Notes under the pieces: generated by a model
The model's input: only the letters and a program-made list of their open reading frames with translations
What the model was told of the DNA's origin: nothing
Database searches by the model: none
In this document: positions 40,201 through 51,300 of the stretch, in pieces
Layout of the letters: every line of letters begins with the position of its first letter
Numbering within the stretch: position 1 is the first letter of the stretch
Assembly: GCF_018139145.2 (NCBI RefSeq)
Contig: NC_059479.1
Location: 5,704,001-5,768,000, forward strand
Direction: 5' to 3'
DNA length: 64,000 nucleotides
Origin: Gymnogyps californianus
Taxonomy: Eukaryota; Chordata; Aves; Accipitriformes; Cathartidae
Position numbers and translations under genes: made by a program

Positions 40201-41207
40201 ATTTTCAGTCCTGTCTAGAAGTGCGCCACTAGTAAGGTCTTTGGGGATAAACGTGTAACTGAAGGCAGCATTAGCTCTGCATGACTATGTGGACATGTAG
40301 TGTAATTTTTGTCATCCATCTCCTTAGTTGGAGGACCTGGTGATACCTTTGTCGTAGCAGCAGTGTGCTGGAAAACTCATTTTGGAGTTTCCCCTTTCTA
40401 GTCTGCGATTTAGGACCATGGGATATATGGGATGTATGTATGAACTGTGACTTGAACAGAAGTGTCTACTTCCACTCTAGGTAGTGAAGCATGTTGTTCA
40501 TACCATCTTCAGCATCAGTTTCGTAAGGCAGATTCATAAGTGGTAACTACATGTTAATCAGGTTTCAGCCCGGATGTAACGGGCCGATGGACAGAGGACA
40601 TGCCTATTTTCCTGTTGTCAGGGCCCCATGGACCTGCAAATGAATGTGTAGATGGAGCAAAAGCCTTTTTCTTGTTGCTAATGTCACAAGCTTCCATTCT
40701 ACCCCACTGGGGGAGTAACTGAAAAGATGGCACGAACATGAAAAAGTTTGGATTGACGAGAGGCCCCAAATTTGTGTGTATTTCCAGCCATCAACTCAAT
40801 CCATGCATGAAATTGAGTCTAGCTGATTGTGTTGTATCAGGAGGAAGATTTGGATTTGTTAGGGTCTACAGAGCTGTGCTTGTCTTGCAAGCTCTAGGCA
40901 TATCAGCATACTCAATCACATTTATTGCTCAAGAAAAATATTTACCCTACTGTCCTGGTTTCAGCTAGGACAGAGTTAATTTTCTTCCTAGTAGCTGGTA
41001 CAGTGCTGTGTTTTGGATTTAGTAGGAAAGGAATGTTGATAACACAGTGATGTTTTTAGTTGTTGCTAAGCAGTGTTTATACTAAGTCAAGGATTTTTCA
41101 GCTTCTCATGCCCAGCCAGCAAGAAGGCTGGAGGGGCACAAGAAGTTGGGAGGGGACACAGCCAGGACAGCTGACCCAAACTGGCCAAAGGGATATTCCA
41201 TACCATA

Positions 41208-41230
41208 TGATGTCATGCCCAGTATATAAA
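41208..41230 (+). promoter_or_regulatory. LTR copy B promoter core: CRE-like TGATGTCA and TATATAAA
   Basis: TGATGTCA (41208-41215) is one CpG-to-TpG change from the CRE palindrome. TATATAAA (41223-41230) follows after 7 bp. The order and spacing match the other two copies. Confidence 0.65.
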
Positions 41231-41405
41231 CTGGGGGGAGTTGGCCGGGAGGGGCAGATTGCTGCTCGGGAACTAACTGGGCATTGGTCAGCAAGTGGTG
41301 AGCAATTGCACTGTGCATCACTTGTTTTGTATATTCTAATTCTTTTAGTATTATTACTGTCATTTAATTATTTTCATTATCATTATTTTCCTTCCTTTCT
41401 GTTCT

Positions 41406-41411
41406 ATTAAA
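41406..41411 (+). terminator. LTR copy B polyadenylation signal ATTAAA
   Basis: ATTAAA sits about 175 bp downstream of the TATA box in the conserved context TTCTATTAAACTGTC. A T- and G-rich stretch follows (GTTGGTGGGGGTTTTTTT), as expected downstream of a cleavage site. Confidence 0.6.
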
Positions 41412-41538
41412 CTGTCTTTATCTCAACCCATGAGGTTGGTGGGGGTTTTTTTCAATTCTCTCCCCCATCCCACTGGGTGGGGGGAGTGAGCGAGCGGCTG
41501 CCTGGTGCTCAGTTGCCGGCTGGGGTTAAACCACGACA

Positions 41539-44500
41539 CCTACAGATTCTTCTGGGCTCTCTCCCTAATGTGACTTGGCTACATCTTCACAGACTAACTG
41601 TTGTATAGTCTAACCTTTATATATCATTCCACTTGTTGTACCACTCCACGCAGGCTGTCTCTACCTTTCCATAAAATTCACGTGACCTCGTAAATGAATT
41701 TTCTCTGTATTTTGCCAATGTATGTTAGTGAAATAGCATCGTTCGGTCAGTAACACTAAGCAAGCAATACAGGCTTTAGACTAGGACTGCAAGATCAAGA
41801 TAAGATTTTATGGATTGTCTTGTTATCAAATCCACACCAGTTAGTTTTTTAAGGTCTTACTGTTAAGAACATTGAAGGGCCTTGTATTGATGCTGTTGTC
41901 ATAACAGCAGCACAAGTTCCTATGTTATCATATGTTTAATAATGACTCCTTTGTTGTAGAAAACCAGAGTGCATGAGATGGATTAATGAATATACTGTAC
42001 AGACAGAACATCACTGGGAGCAATTCAATATTCTGTCTATACAATGGATTTTTTTTTTTTTTTTTTTTTTTTAATTATCTTGCAGGACTCTATACATTGA
42101 GAAACACACTATGGCTAAGTCATGGGTGCATGTTAAAACTATCAAAAACGTATGTTTTTCCTGGAGGCTCAAATTCTGTTCTGTGTGGGTCATGTGGATA
42201 AGGCAGTCTGTGGCCATAGAATAAACTTATTTTATAACGTTATAGTCTGTTCCAAGAGTTGCACATATTTAGTGCAATTGGGTATGGAAGTTCAAAGTCT
42301 GTTCTTTCACCTTGCAGCAACTGCTTTTTGATGTCTCTGCATTGAGAGTGAAGAGTGTTTATCTGCAACTGTAGGTTTATATTATGGATCCATCACTGTG
42401 ATATCTGACACCAGCTGTTGACAGAGTGGCTTTATTCCCTAGCAGTCCCCAAAAACTGTATGAAAAAACCCAGATAATCTAGAAATTGTATGCCATATAT
42501 AATATAAAGTGTATGTAACTGTGTTACTTCCTGGACTTTGTACTGCTGTTACGTGGTTTTCAGGGTCTCCTGTCAGTGAGAACTCTCTATGATTAAAGCC
42601 AAAGTTGAAGCAAAACTGTTCCTTATTGTGGGAACTGTTTAAATCCATCTATAACTTACTACACTATGGTATCTTATGCTAGCTTAAATCTATGAGCATA
42701 TACAAAATTTCCACTGAAGAACTTGATGTCTTGCATTAATGCAGTAGGAATAAGTAATGTGATGCAGGGGAGGGAAAATGTATCGGTCTGAACCAATGAT
42801 GCCTTTGCACTGTATGCTGTTATTTAATTAATGGCATAGTTCCATAAACGACACAGTGTGTTGAGTGAATTGTAGACAAATTCTCTGCTGAGTCAGATGC
42901 TCTTCGTCCGCTGTGCTTTTAAATGTGAAAAATGTTACTTTTTGACATGTTAAAGTTGTTTGGTTTGGCTTTTCATTATGTAGTTGTTCATTTCACAAAG
43001 ATGGAAGGGTTTACAGGGGTTCTGTATTAAGCCTGAATTATATGATTATTATCAGTATGCCCATGATTTACATTTAGAGTCTGTTAAGGTTTCAAAGCCA
43101 AACATGTAGAAGAGAGTAAAATGAGAATCAAGACTTCTTACGTAGTCTTAATTCAGTGTCTTTTGCATATGCTGCATGATATTCAGTTGATCTTTGGGTC
43201 AAATCTTATTTTTCTACAAAACATTTTGTTTATTTAGTCATAGGATGGACAGTGTGGTTTGAATGAGAAGCCTCTCAATTTTTATTTTAAATCTTTAACA
43301 GATAGATACTGCAATTACTGAACCTTTTAAAGACTAGTCTGAATAAAGACTGGTGTTCCTCTTGGTCCTTAACACTTCCTTGGTTCTAACAAAGAGAGCT
43401 GGGGAGCATAGTGGAGATATTTCTAGAGATAAATGCTCCAGCTGGCACTAGCACAGTTGTCAGTGAGTGATCTTTGGGATAATGCACAGACAATCTAGTG
43501 TTGCTGGGCAGAGGAATGGGACTGGGATATGACGATGGAATTTAGCTACATATTTCTAACAAGTCTACAAAGGGGACCTTTATGCCCACTTGGCCGAGCA
43601 CTGCCTCCAAAGCCACTGTTGGACCTGCCAACAGCTGAGACAAGAAAATATGTTTGATCTTTGCCAACTGGCTGACCAACCAGCACATGTGCACCAAAGG
43701 TTGTACAACCAGGCCAAAAATTAGAAAGGATTGATGAGAATATGAGGAGACTGGAATATATAACTGAAATATAATTGAGGCATGTAGTGTCCCACTTCCT
43801 TTCTCAATTCAAGGTCTCTTCTTTTAAATAATGTGTGGAAATTTAGGAAAAATCTTCTATAAAAAGAACAGCAATGTTAGTGAGATTTCTTTAACAGCTG
43901 TTAGTCCCAGTTTCAAAGCATGTACGTGTCAGAACTTTCCAATGGCATCGTAATGTTTATAGCTAAAGTGGAGGGGGAAAATAACAAAAGCTTGAACGGC
44001 TGCTTATAAATGAGAAGCTTCGTAATCCTTTTAAAACTTTTCTCTGTTTGGAACTGTTAATTAAACAAATAGAAATCTGTTTAGCAAAATAAAAAAGGTT
44101 TATAATGTTAAAATAAATGAACTACAAACGTGAGTATTCTATTTTTAAAGAGATTTAGAGTTTTCCATGGACAGTAGACAATAATTTGGCTTCTATTCTA
44201 ATTTCAATATTTTTCACTGTGTAGGAGATATGCTTGTATATATGCACATATATGCATATTTATCTGCCTTCATAATGTGGACAAATTATGTGTGCATCTA
44301 AACATGTGTATATACAGATGCATACATCTCATATTCCACTGACTCATGGCTCAGTTTTGCTTAACTCAACACTTTATCAAAGAGACTATCAGGGAGCAGT
44401 TTTACGCTTTGTTGGGGAAAGACAAATATGCCCATGGAAGACAGTCTTGTAATTGGAAATAACAACGAGCAAAATGCTTTGAAGTCCACCATGGATATAA

Positions 44501-47064
44501 GCATGCAAAGCTGCGTTCACTGTTTAGCTTTTAACCTGCAACAGCCTATGTGCATTCTTTAGTTAAATTACATACTCTGAGCAGTTCCAATGAATTCAGT
44601 GGGTCTACCCTGAATGAGCAAAGTTAAGTAGGTGCATAAGTGTTTTCAGGCTTTAGGCTTTACAAGCTTTCATAATTAGTGCTCTAGACAACATTAATTA
44701 AAGAGTACTTTAGAAAGAATATAGCTGTTTAAACCTCTAGTGGTTTGCATCTTATTCAAGGATCCCAATCAATGCAACACATGGATAATCCACTCAGAAA
44801 GCGATGCTGTGTTGGTATGATTATAGTTTAATATAATCTGTATACATCTTTGCAGTTGTATATAACAAACATAACTTTTACAAAGTCACTTCAGTTCAAG
44901 GATAATTAAACAAAAGATAGTAATAATGAAAGACAACATATGTTTTCTATTTTATTATAGAGTTTCTTGCAAGTGTTGTGATCTATGGTAATCAAATATG
45001 ATGAAGAGGTAGGATTTCCTGAGGCTAGTAATATTTCTCTTATTTCCTTCTTTAGCCTTGAGCCAGAGTTAGAATTTGTATCTCACTCGTCCTCCTGTTA
45101 TATAATTGAGGGAGAATTAAAAATAAAGCACAGCTTAATAGCTGTAAAATACTTTTATGAACAAAAAGACTTACTGAAATGTTAAGCATTATGTTAGATC
45201 TAATTTATTGTGAAAAGGCTGTTTTGATTTGTTTTGTTCCACTGTACGTGTTATATAATAAAGTCTTCTTTCTTCATGAAACCATCTTAGTATCACGTGG
45301 CAAATATTTTGATGTATGATTGAGAATGGTGTTTGCCAGTATAGCATCCCCTGTAGCAGCTCTACTTAAGGCTTAAACACAGTTTTAATTTTTGACACTA
45401 CTTGCCTTTTATGCTGTCTTTTCCTCCCATATTGAGATAATTTCCAAACGCTGATGAAGAAAATTACTGCATCTTGTGCTGATATCGTTGTAAAGGCACA
45501 ATAAAATTTGACATCTTCCATTTAGTGAGTGTGTCTTGATCAGAAATAGGACTATCACTCAGAACAAATTATTTTGAAGCCTAAAGCAGGAAGGATATAA
45601 TAGTTAAGCACAAAATTACCTGATGGGTCTTTAATCACCCGACAATTACAAAAGAAAAGATCTTTGTCCATTATTGAAAGAGGAACGAAAGACCAAGAAT
45701 AGAAATAGAGACAATGACTAAATAATTGAGAGGGTGGGGGTCTCCTGTACTATCTCAAAAGTCTTAACGGTGCCTAAAGATGCTCAAGAGTAATGGGGAA
45801 ACTCAGACATTTCCTTGAGTACGTTGAGCTTCTTTTCATCTGGCTTTGTGTTTTAATTGTTCGAACAGAAAGAAAATACTGAAAAGCCCTTAGACAATTT
45901 GGGTGTCTGCTTGTTTTCCTGTAATATTTCCCTGAAAAAAAGAAGTGGTGGACCCAGAGTGCCTGCAGGGTTTGAGGTGTGGAAACATATCCAAGTCCCT
46001 GACAAGCCGCCAGCCTGATTGCTGGCCTGGAGTGCCAGAGAGAGCAGGACTGCAACAATCCTTTGGGTTAAGAGATGGAGGTACCCAAAACCACAGGAAC
46101 TCACATCTTCAAAATAGTGATAGGGTTCCTTCTCGAAGGGGGTCAAAGATATAAAATTCTGTAGTTCTGTAAATACTGTTTCTCTGTTTTGTTTGAAAGA
46201 CCAATTTTTTTATAGTATGTACTTTCCACTCCCTGTCAGCATTGCTCCCGCAAATTCCACTTAGTTAAATTAAGCTCCACTATAAAATCTCGATTTGGCA
46301 TCATAATACAATAATTATTAAACAGGTAAGTTTGAATCATCATTTTTTCCTCTGGCCTCGACTCTGTGCCAGTGACTGCTGATTATAAATACTATTAGTG
46401 AAACAGAAATCAGCACAGTGTACTCAAGTTTCTTTTCAAATAAAGGGCTTTTTTTCAGCATTCAGGTTCCCCACAGGCTTTTAATCAAGGTTATGGGAAA
46501 GTCCATAAACTTTCTGCTGAATATTTAACAAGCTGGAGGTCGTAGCAGACATGAGATCCCAAGGACAAGTGAAATGAGATTGCAATCAGAAGAACAGAGG
46601 AGACCTAGAGATAAGCAAAGCTTTGTCCACAGATAATATCGAACAGAACAAACACCAGAGTCACATTTTCAAGCTCCTTTTGTGAGACTTAATTTTCGCA
46701 GTATAAACAGCCATAAAAAGGGGTAAATACAAATGGGTGGTTGCACTAGTTTTAGTCACTGAATTTCATTGAAATGATGATTGAAATCCAGTCTGAAAAA
46801 AGTTTAAAAAGTGGAAGACATTTCATTATAGTTACACACATTGCTTTTTTGCTGTCCTGAAATCCCAATTCCTTAACACCTTTTTAAAATAAATTCTGTA
46901 GACAACCTCTATTATACTGAATTGTAATGCCTGTTTATATGCGTTTAGCCAAGAACTTTTGTTTGCTAGATCTTTATAATTGAACTATTTTTAACGGTTT
47001 AGTTGTGACAATATTTTTCTGTAGACAAATGGGAAAACAGTCTTGCAGAAACTTTTATCCATGC
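41539..47064. other. Intronic/unique DNA between two solo LTRs
   Basis: No gene is seen. A T24 run lies at 42049-42072. An imperfect TATATGCACATATATGCATA palindromic patch lies near 44237-44260. A moderately GC-rich segment at about 45940-46150 is open in several frames on both strands but gives no recognisable product. Confidence 0.5.
42049..42072 (+). repeat. T24 homopolymer
   Basis: Twenty-four consecutive T occur after ACAATGGA. It could be the tail of an unrecognised minus-strand retroposed sequence, but the flank gives no support. Confidence 0.9.
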
Positions 47065-47321
47065 TGTCCTGGTTTCAGCTGGGATAGAGTTAATTTTCTT
47101 CCTAGTAGCTGGTACAGGGTTATGTTTTGGATTTAGTAGGAAAATAAAGTTGATAACACAGTGATGTTTTTAGTTGTTGCTAAGTAGTGTTTATACTAAG
47201 TCAAGGATTTTTCAGCTTCTCATGCCCAGCCAGCAAGAAGGCTGGAGGGGCACAAGAAGCTGGGAGGGGACACAGCCAGGACAGCTGACCCAAACTGGCC
47301 AAAGGGGTATTCCATACCATA

Positions 47322-47344
47322 TGACGTCATGCCCAGTGTATAAA
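47322..47344 (+). promoter_or_regulatory. LTR copy C promoter core: perfect CRE TGACGTCA and TATA box
   Basis: TGACGTCA (47322-47329) is a perfect cAMP-response-element palindrome. TGTATAAA (47337-47344) follows after 7 bp. CREB/ATF-family binding is known for this octamer; activity here is inference. Confidence 0.7.
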
Positions 47345-47525
47345 CTGCGGGAGTTGGCCGGGAGGGTCGGATCGCTGCTCGGGAACTAACTGGGCATTGG
47401 TCAGCAAGTGGTGAGCAATTGCACTGTGCATCACTTGTTTTGTATATTCGAATTCTTTTATTATTATTATTATTATTCTCATATTATTATTTTCATTATC
47501 ATTATTTTTCCTTCCTTTCTGTTCT

Positions 47526-47531
47526 ATTAAA
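47526..47531 (+). terminator. LTR copy C polyadenylation signal ATTAAA
   Basis: Same position and context (TTCTATTAAACTGTC) as in copy B, followed by a GTTGTGGGTTTTTTTT downstream element. Confidence 0.6.
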
Positions 47532-47640
47532 CTGTCTTTATCTCAGCCCATGAGGTTGTGGGTTTTTTTTTCAATTCTCTCCCCCATCCTACTGGATGGG
47601 GGGAGTGAGCTTCATTGCTGGCTGGGGTTAAACCACGACA

Positions 47641-48133
47641 CATGCCTATCCAGCAGCTGTAAAAATATAATTATAATGCTCTGCATAGTGTAGAGTGAAT
47701 ATTCAGAAAAGTTATCTGTAATATCAGCCTGACAAGCATGTAGAGGCTACATGGAGTTTGCACCATGACTTGGTTTTGCAGCAACAGAGCAAGAGACAGG
47801 AGTGAGACAGTGCCATAGAGCTGCCGTGGCTGCAGTGGCTACAGGAGCTGTGTGGTAGCACGGGCTGCAGCGAGCGTGTCTGAGATGACAGCAGCTTGCA
47901 GCCTCTGCTTTTTTTTGTGATCCTTGGAATTAACTGCCCAACAAAGTTCTCTCCCCATTAAATAGTGGAATTTTAACTGTGTCTTTCCGAAACTGATGTG
48001 TTGTTTATTCTTCATTTGTAGCAAAAAGTCACTGAAAATTTTAATACTTGGCAATATAGTTTCACAGCCTGCTCTGAATAGTATAGATATAAATTCCTGT
48101 AATAAAACCAAGTTGTCCTATGCCTTTTTATCT
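47641..48133. other. Unique DNA between solo LTR and short CR1
   Basis: No gene is seen. A GC-richer stretch near 47810-47900 gives open frames on both strands with no recognisable motif. Confidence 0.5.
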
Positions 48134-48330
48134 GATGAGGGTGGTGAGGCACTGGAACAGGTTGCCCAGAGAGGTTGTGGATGCCTCATCCCTGGAAGTG
48201 TTCAAGGCCAGGTTGGATGGGGCTTTGAGCAACCTGGTCTAGTGGCAGGTGTCCCTGCCCATGGCAGGGGGGTTGGAACTAGGTGACCTTTAAGGTCCCT
48301 TCCAACCCAAACCGTTCTATGATTCTATGA
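48134..48330 (+). mobile_element. 5'-truncated CR1 retroposon (3' end only)
   Basis: About 197 bp of the 3' end of a CR1 LINE. It carries the conserved GAGGCACTGGAACAGGTTGC segment and the terminal repeats TTCTATGATTCTATGA, with no poly(A) tail, as is typical of CR1. It is nearly identical to the 3' end of the long minus-strand CR1 at 54326: over about 185 bp I count four or five differences. Severe 5' truncation is the usual result of target-primed insertion. The 96-codon frame across it is not a gene. Confidence 0.93.
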
Positions 48331-51300
48331 TTTTTTTTTCCCCTTGTGTAAGAACCATTAAAATATCTACCCTCAAAGAATCTGCTGAACTTCAAGTTGG
48401 CATTGTAGCTCAAAAGCTGAGCACATCCCATTTCTATTAATAGAGTAGCACACTGTTTTGCCATAAATCTGGTTAGACTAGGTAGAATATACTCATAATA
48501 TCGCCTTTGGCTTAATTATTATCATAGAAGAAAAACTGATGCTATGCTAAATGTTTTCCCTCCTTTTCTTATACCAGATACTGTTAAGGAGTCCAAATGT
48601 TAGCAACTCTGTGACAACTATTCTAGGTCTGTGGTGATCTCCAACAGTCTTTCATAAATCAAATCATTAATTTGGGGATTCATTTCTAAGCATTGGGTGA
48701 ATTCTTCTTCAGATTATTCCTTTCCTAATTTCTGTTCATTTTCATTGAGGGGAAAAGAGAGCCCAGAAGAGAATTTTACGCAAGCTGTTAATTTTTGCGA
48801 CAAAACATTTGAGACATTTCTGTTACAAAGGTTCAGTTTTTACAGCACCCTTATACCCTCTGTCATTCACTGAATGGATTCTTTAGTTCAAATATCTTGG
48901 CGAGCACTTCCAGCAAGGAAGGCTAAAAGTGACCCAGCGTTTTTTTCATTAAATGCCAAGAGCTGGAATCCCTTTTCTCTCTCTAATGAATGAGGACTGC
49001 TCATCCAGAATGGCTGGGCTCTCTGTCCCAGACGCAGTACTGATACTGGCATCCCTGTCCACACACTGTAATGATGAAAAATTTATGCACCTCAGGAGTA
49101 GAGATTTTTGCATGACTTCTTTCAAAACAGGGAAGAAAACACCTGTTTGGGTATTCTCCCTTGCCAGACTTAATGAGGTGAGATTTCTGCATGGGGTTAT
49201 GCGGGATGAAGATAACTTTTCCTGTGTGGGATTGACAGGGCATGGTCCACATCGCCCCTTGGTTTTTGATCATGCTGTCAAATCACATCTTTGCCACTAT
49301 ATAAATAACTTCATATGAAAAAAAATCACTCTTTCTGATGTATTTAAAAATACAAGACAAAAATTTGAATCGTGCAATTTTTAAGTCTAGTCATAAAATA
49401 ACAATCAAGCATTGCAACAAGGAAACATGTCTGATAAAAATACTGAAAACCTGAAGGAAAGATTGATTAATAATAAATGTAATCTCAGTGCTTCACTTGT
49501 AAGATACTCATGTTTCACTTGAGACTGCACTGCTTTGAAGATAGAAGGGCTGAAAAGAAGTATATTGTAAACATCCATTATATATAGTTCGTGCATATAT
49601 CTTTTTCCTCTGCCAGTCTAGTCATGCAGTGTTATACTTTCAGCATAAGACAAAGAGAAACAAGTTCAGCAAATGATGAAAAAATTAGAAAACTTGTGTT
49701 GAAGATGAATCTTTTGACCCCACTACGTTCAATCTGTCCAGTGAACTTGCACAGGAAGTGTTTATGTTTTAACTGCACTTCTCCGTGGAAATATCACAAA
49801 GTAACAAGCGTAAAGCCACAAAAAGAAAGTTTGTTTGTTTGTTTTAAATAGAGAAGTTTGTTAAAAATGTAACAACTCTCTAACAATAATAATACCAGGA
49901 ACAAAATTAAGAAGAAAATATCAGGTTAAAATTTAAATTTTGTTTTTAAAGAACTCTCTCTTTTTTTTTTTTCCCCCTGATACCAGTAATTTATAAACTC
50001 AGTAGCTATCTTACCAGTCCAATATAGGACATTTCAGTGTGGAGCTACTGAGTTTAGTTTCTCCCTGTAGCAAACCTTAATAGTCTCATTATCTTTGATT
50101 AAACATGTTTGTCTGCCAGAGAACAGCAGATGGATTAAAGATAAGAAAAACAAAAACTTTTCATCTCTTCTAACTGACCTTTATTCAACCTTTTTTTTTT
50201 TGCGTTAGTAATGTGTAATAGTTTCTCAATCTCTGTAGCATGTGTTTCGTAAGTTTAAATTTAAACTTAATGGATTAAACTTAAATCTATTTCTCTACAT
50301 ACACTTAAGTTTATGTATATGTATATATATTTTAAGGAACATATAGGGGTTGAGTTGTCTTCAAAAATAAGTATTTTACAGTACTGCATTATATATCAAG
50401 ACTTTCAAAATGTTTCATAGTACATATAATCTAACAGCACTTAATAGTAGTCATACTTGTTCCAGACGATAGATCATAGCAGCTGTTTCTCCGAGATCGG
50501 CTTACTCTAGTAGCAGCACAGTCACAATCTCAGGTCTCTGCTGCTTTTGGCAAATAGAGGCTTGGAGTTGTCTGACTTTGAAAAAACAGCACAAATGTCC
50601 ATGGAGAAAGATGGTTTCCCAAGCTGCCCCTTCTGGTTCTGTAAGATCCATGAAATTAGAAGAAAAGGGAAGAGAGACTAAGATTAGAGACCCTCAATGT
50701 GAAATACTTTCACAGTATCTCTGCAGAATATTATCAATGATGTGCTTATGAATAACACATAATCATTGCAGAGATTTCATTTATTCATATGGAGGTATTA
50801 TTATGCAGTAAGTGCAATAGATACCATACGTATGTCTTATATGTGGAGGTGAAAGTGATCTTTGTCTATTCTTTGTGCTTCTTTGCATTGTCAGTTTGTT
50901 TTCTCTGAAAATATAAAATGTTTTTAGGAAATTTAAATTACTGAAGGTTTTGGGGCTGGTGGTGGTTTTGTTTTTCTTTAAAGATTAGGAAACACTAATA
51001 AGCCAAATGAGGGAAGGTATTAAAAAGGATATAGATAAAACTATTTCCATATGAAGCTGACTGAATAACTATTGATCTTGTGAGAACTGGAAATTTAAAA
51101 CCTGTCTCTGCATAAGCTAAAAGATAGGTATAAGATACGGATCCTAATCTATATTAAAGGAAATATTAATGTGTTGATAGAAATGAGATGTATTGATAAA
51201 AGTGCGATACTTCCATTCCACATTTAAAATAGTAAATGTATGTATATATTATCTGATAGTTGTTTCACCTAATAGAGAAATAGTAACATTGTAGCTAACA

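Larger units (their letters stand above)
29258..40950. other. Intronic/unique DNA, no gene seen
   Basis: I see no exon with family similarity. Small features: a 14-bp direct repeat AAAATCAATGGGGA at 30567-30580 and 30590-30603; a moderately GC-rich patch near 31360-31500; a 16-bp tandem duplication (TCATGTCACACACTAA) at 34059-34090; and a purine tract A10-G7-A-G7 at 37191-37215. Open frames of up to 143 codons (32127-32558 minus) give translations without motifs. Confidence 0.5.
40951..41538 (+). mobile_element. Solo LTR, avian ERVL-like (copy B)
   Basis: This is a 588-bp solo LTR. It starts TGTCCTGGTTTCAGC and ends GGTTAAACCACGACA, and a perfect 5-bp duplication CCTAC flanks it (40946-40950 and 41539-41543). 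By eye it is very similar to copy C and to the reverse complement of copy A. Inside are a TATATAAA box, a CRE-like octamer and an ATTAAA signal in the order U3-R-U5. No internal retroviral sequence remains. A 116-codon open frame at 41060-41410 and an 85-codon opposite frame are LTR sequence and are not considered genes. Confidence 0.95.
47065..47640 (+). mobile_element. Solo LTR, avian ERVL-like (copy C)
   Basis: This is a 576-bp solo LTR of the same family and orientation as copy B. Its termini are TGTCCTGGTTTCAGC and TTAAACCACGACA, and the flanking duplication is CATGC (47060-47064 and 47641-47645). It differs from copy B by a longer TTATTA microsatellite (about 47456-47500) and by loss of part of the GAGCGAGCGGCTGCCTGGTGCTCAG segment near its 3' end (about 47607). 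It alone keeps a perfect CRE palindrome. No retroviral genes are attached. Confidence 0.95.

Noticed and set aside
41060..41410. A 116-codon plus-strand open frame, with relatives in the LTRs at 6362-6718 (minus) and 47174-47389
   Set aside because: It lies wholly inside the solo LTR across promoter and R sequence. Copies A and B also have a comparable frame on the opposite strand, and in copy C it is truncated by a frameshift. Shared descent of the LTR explains the conservation.
45774..46154. A GC-richer block with open frames of 94 and 97 codons (minus) and 69 codons (plus)
   Set aside because: Three different frames are open over the same bases and none resembles a known protein or a further protocadherin tail exon.
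48953..49318. A 121-codon open frame with an overlapping 90-codon opposite frame
   Set aside because: No recognisable motif, no repeat signature and no splice context were found. Openness on both strands suggests composition.
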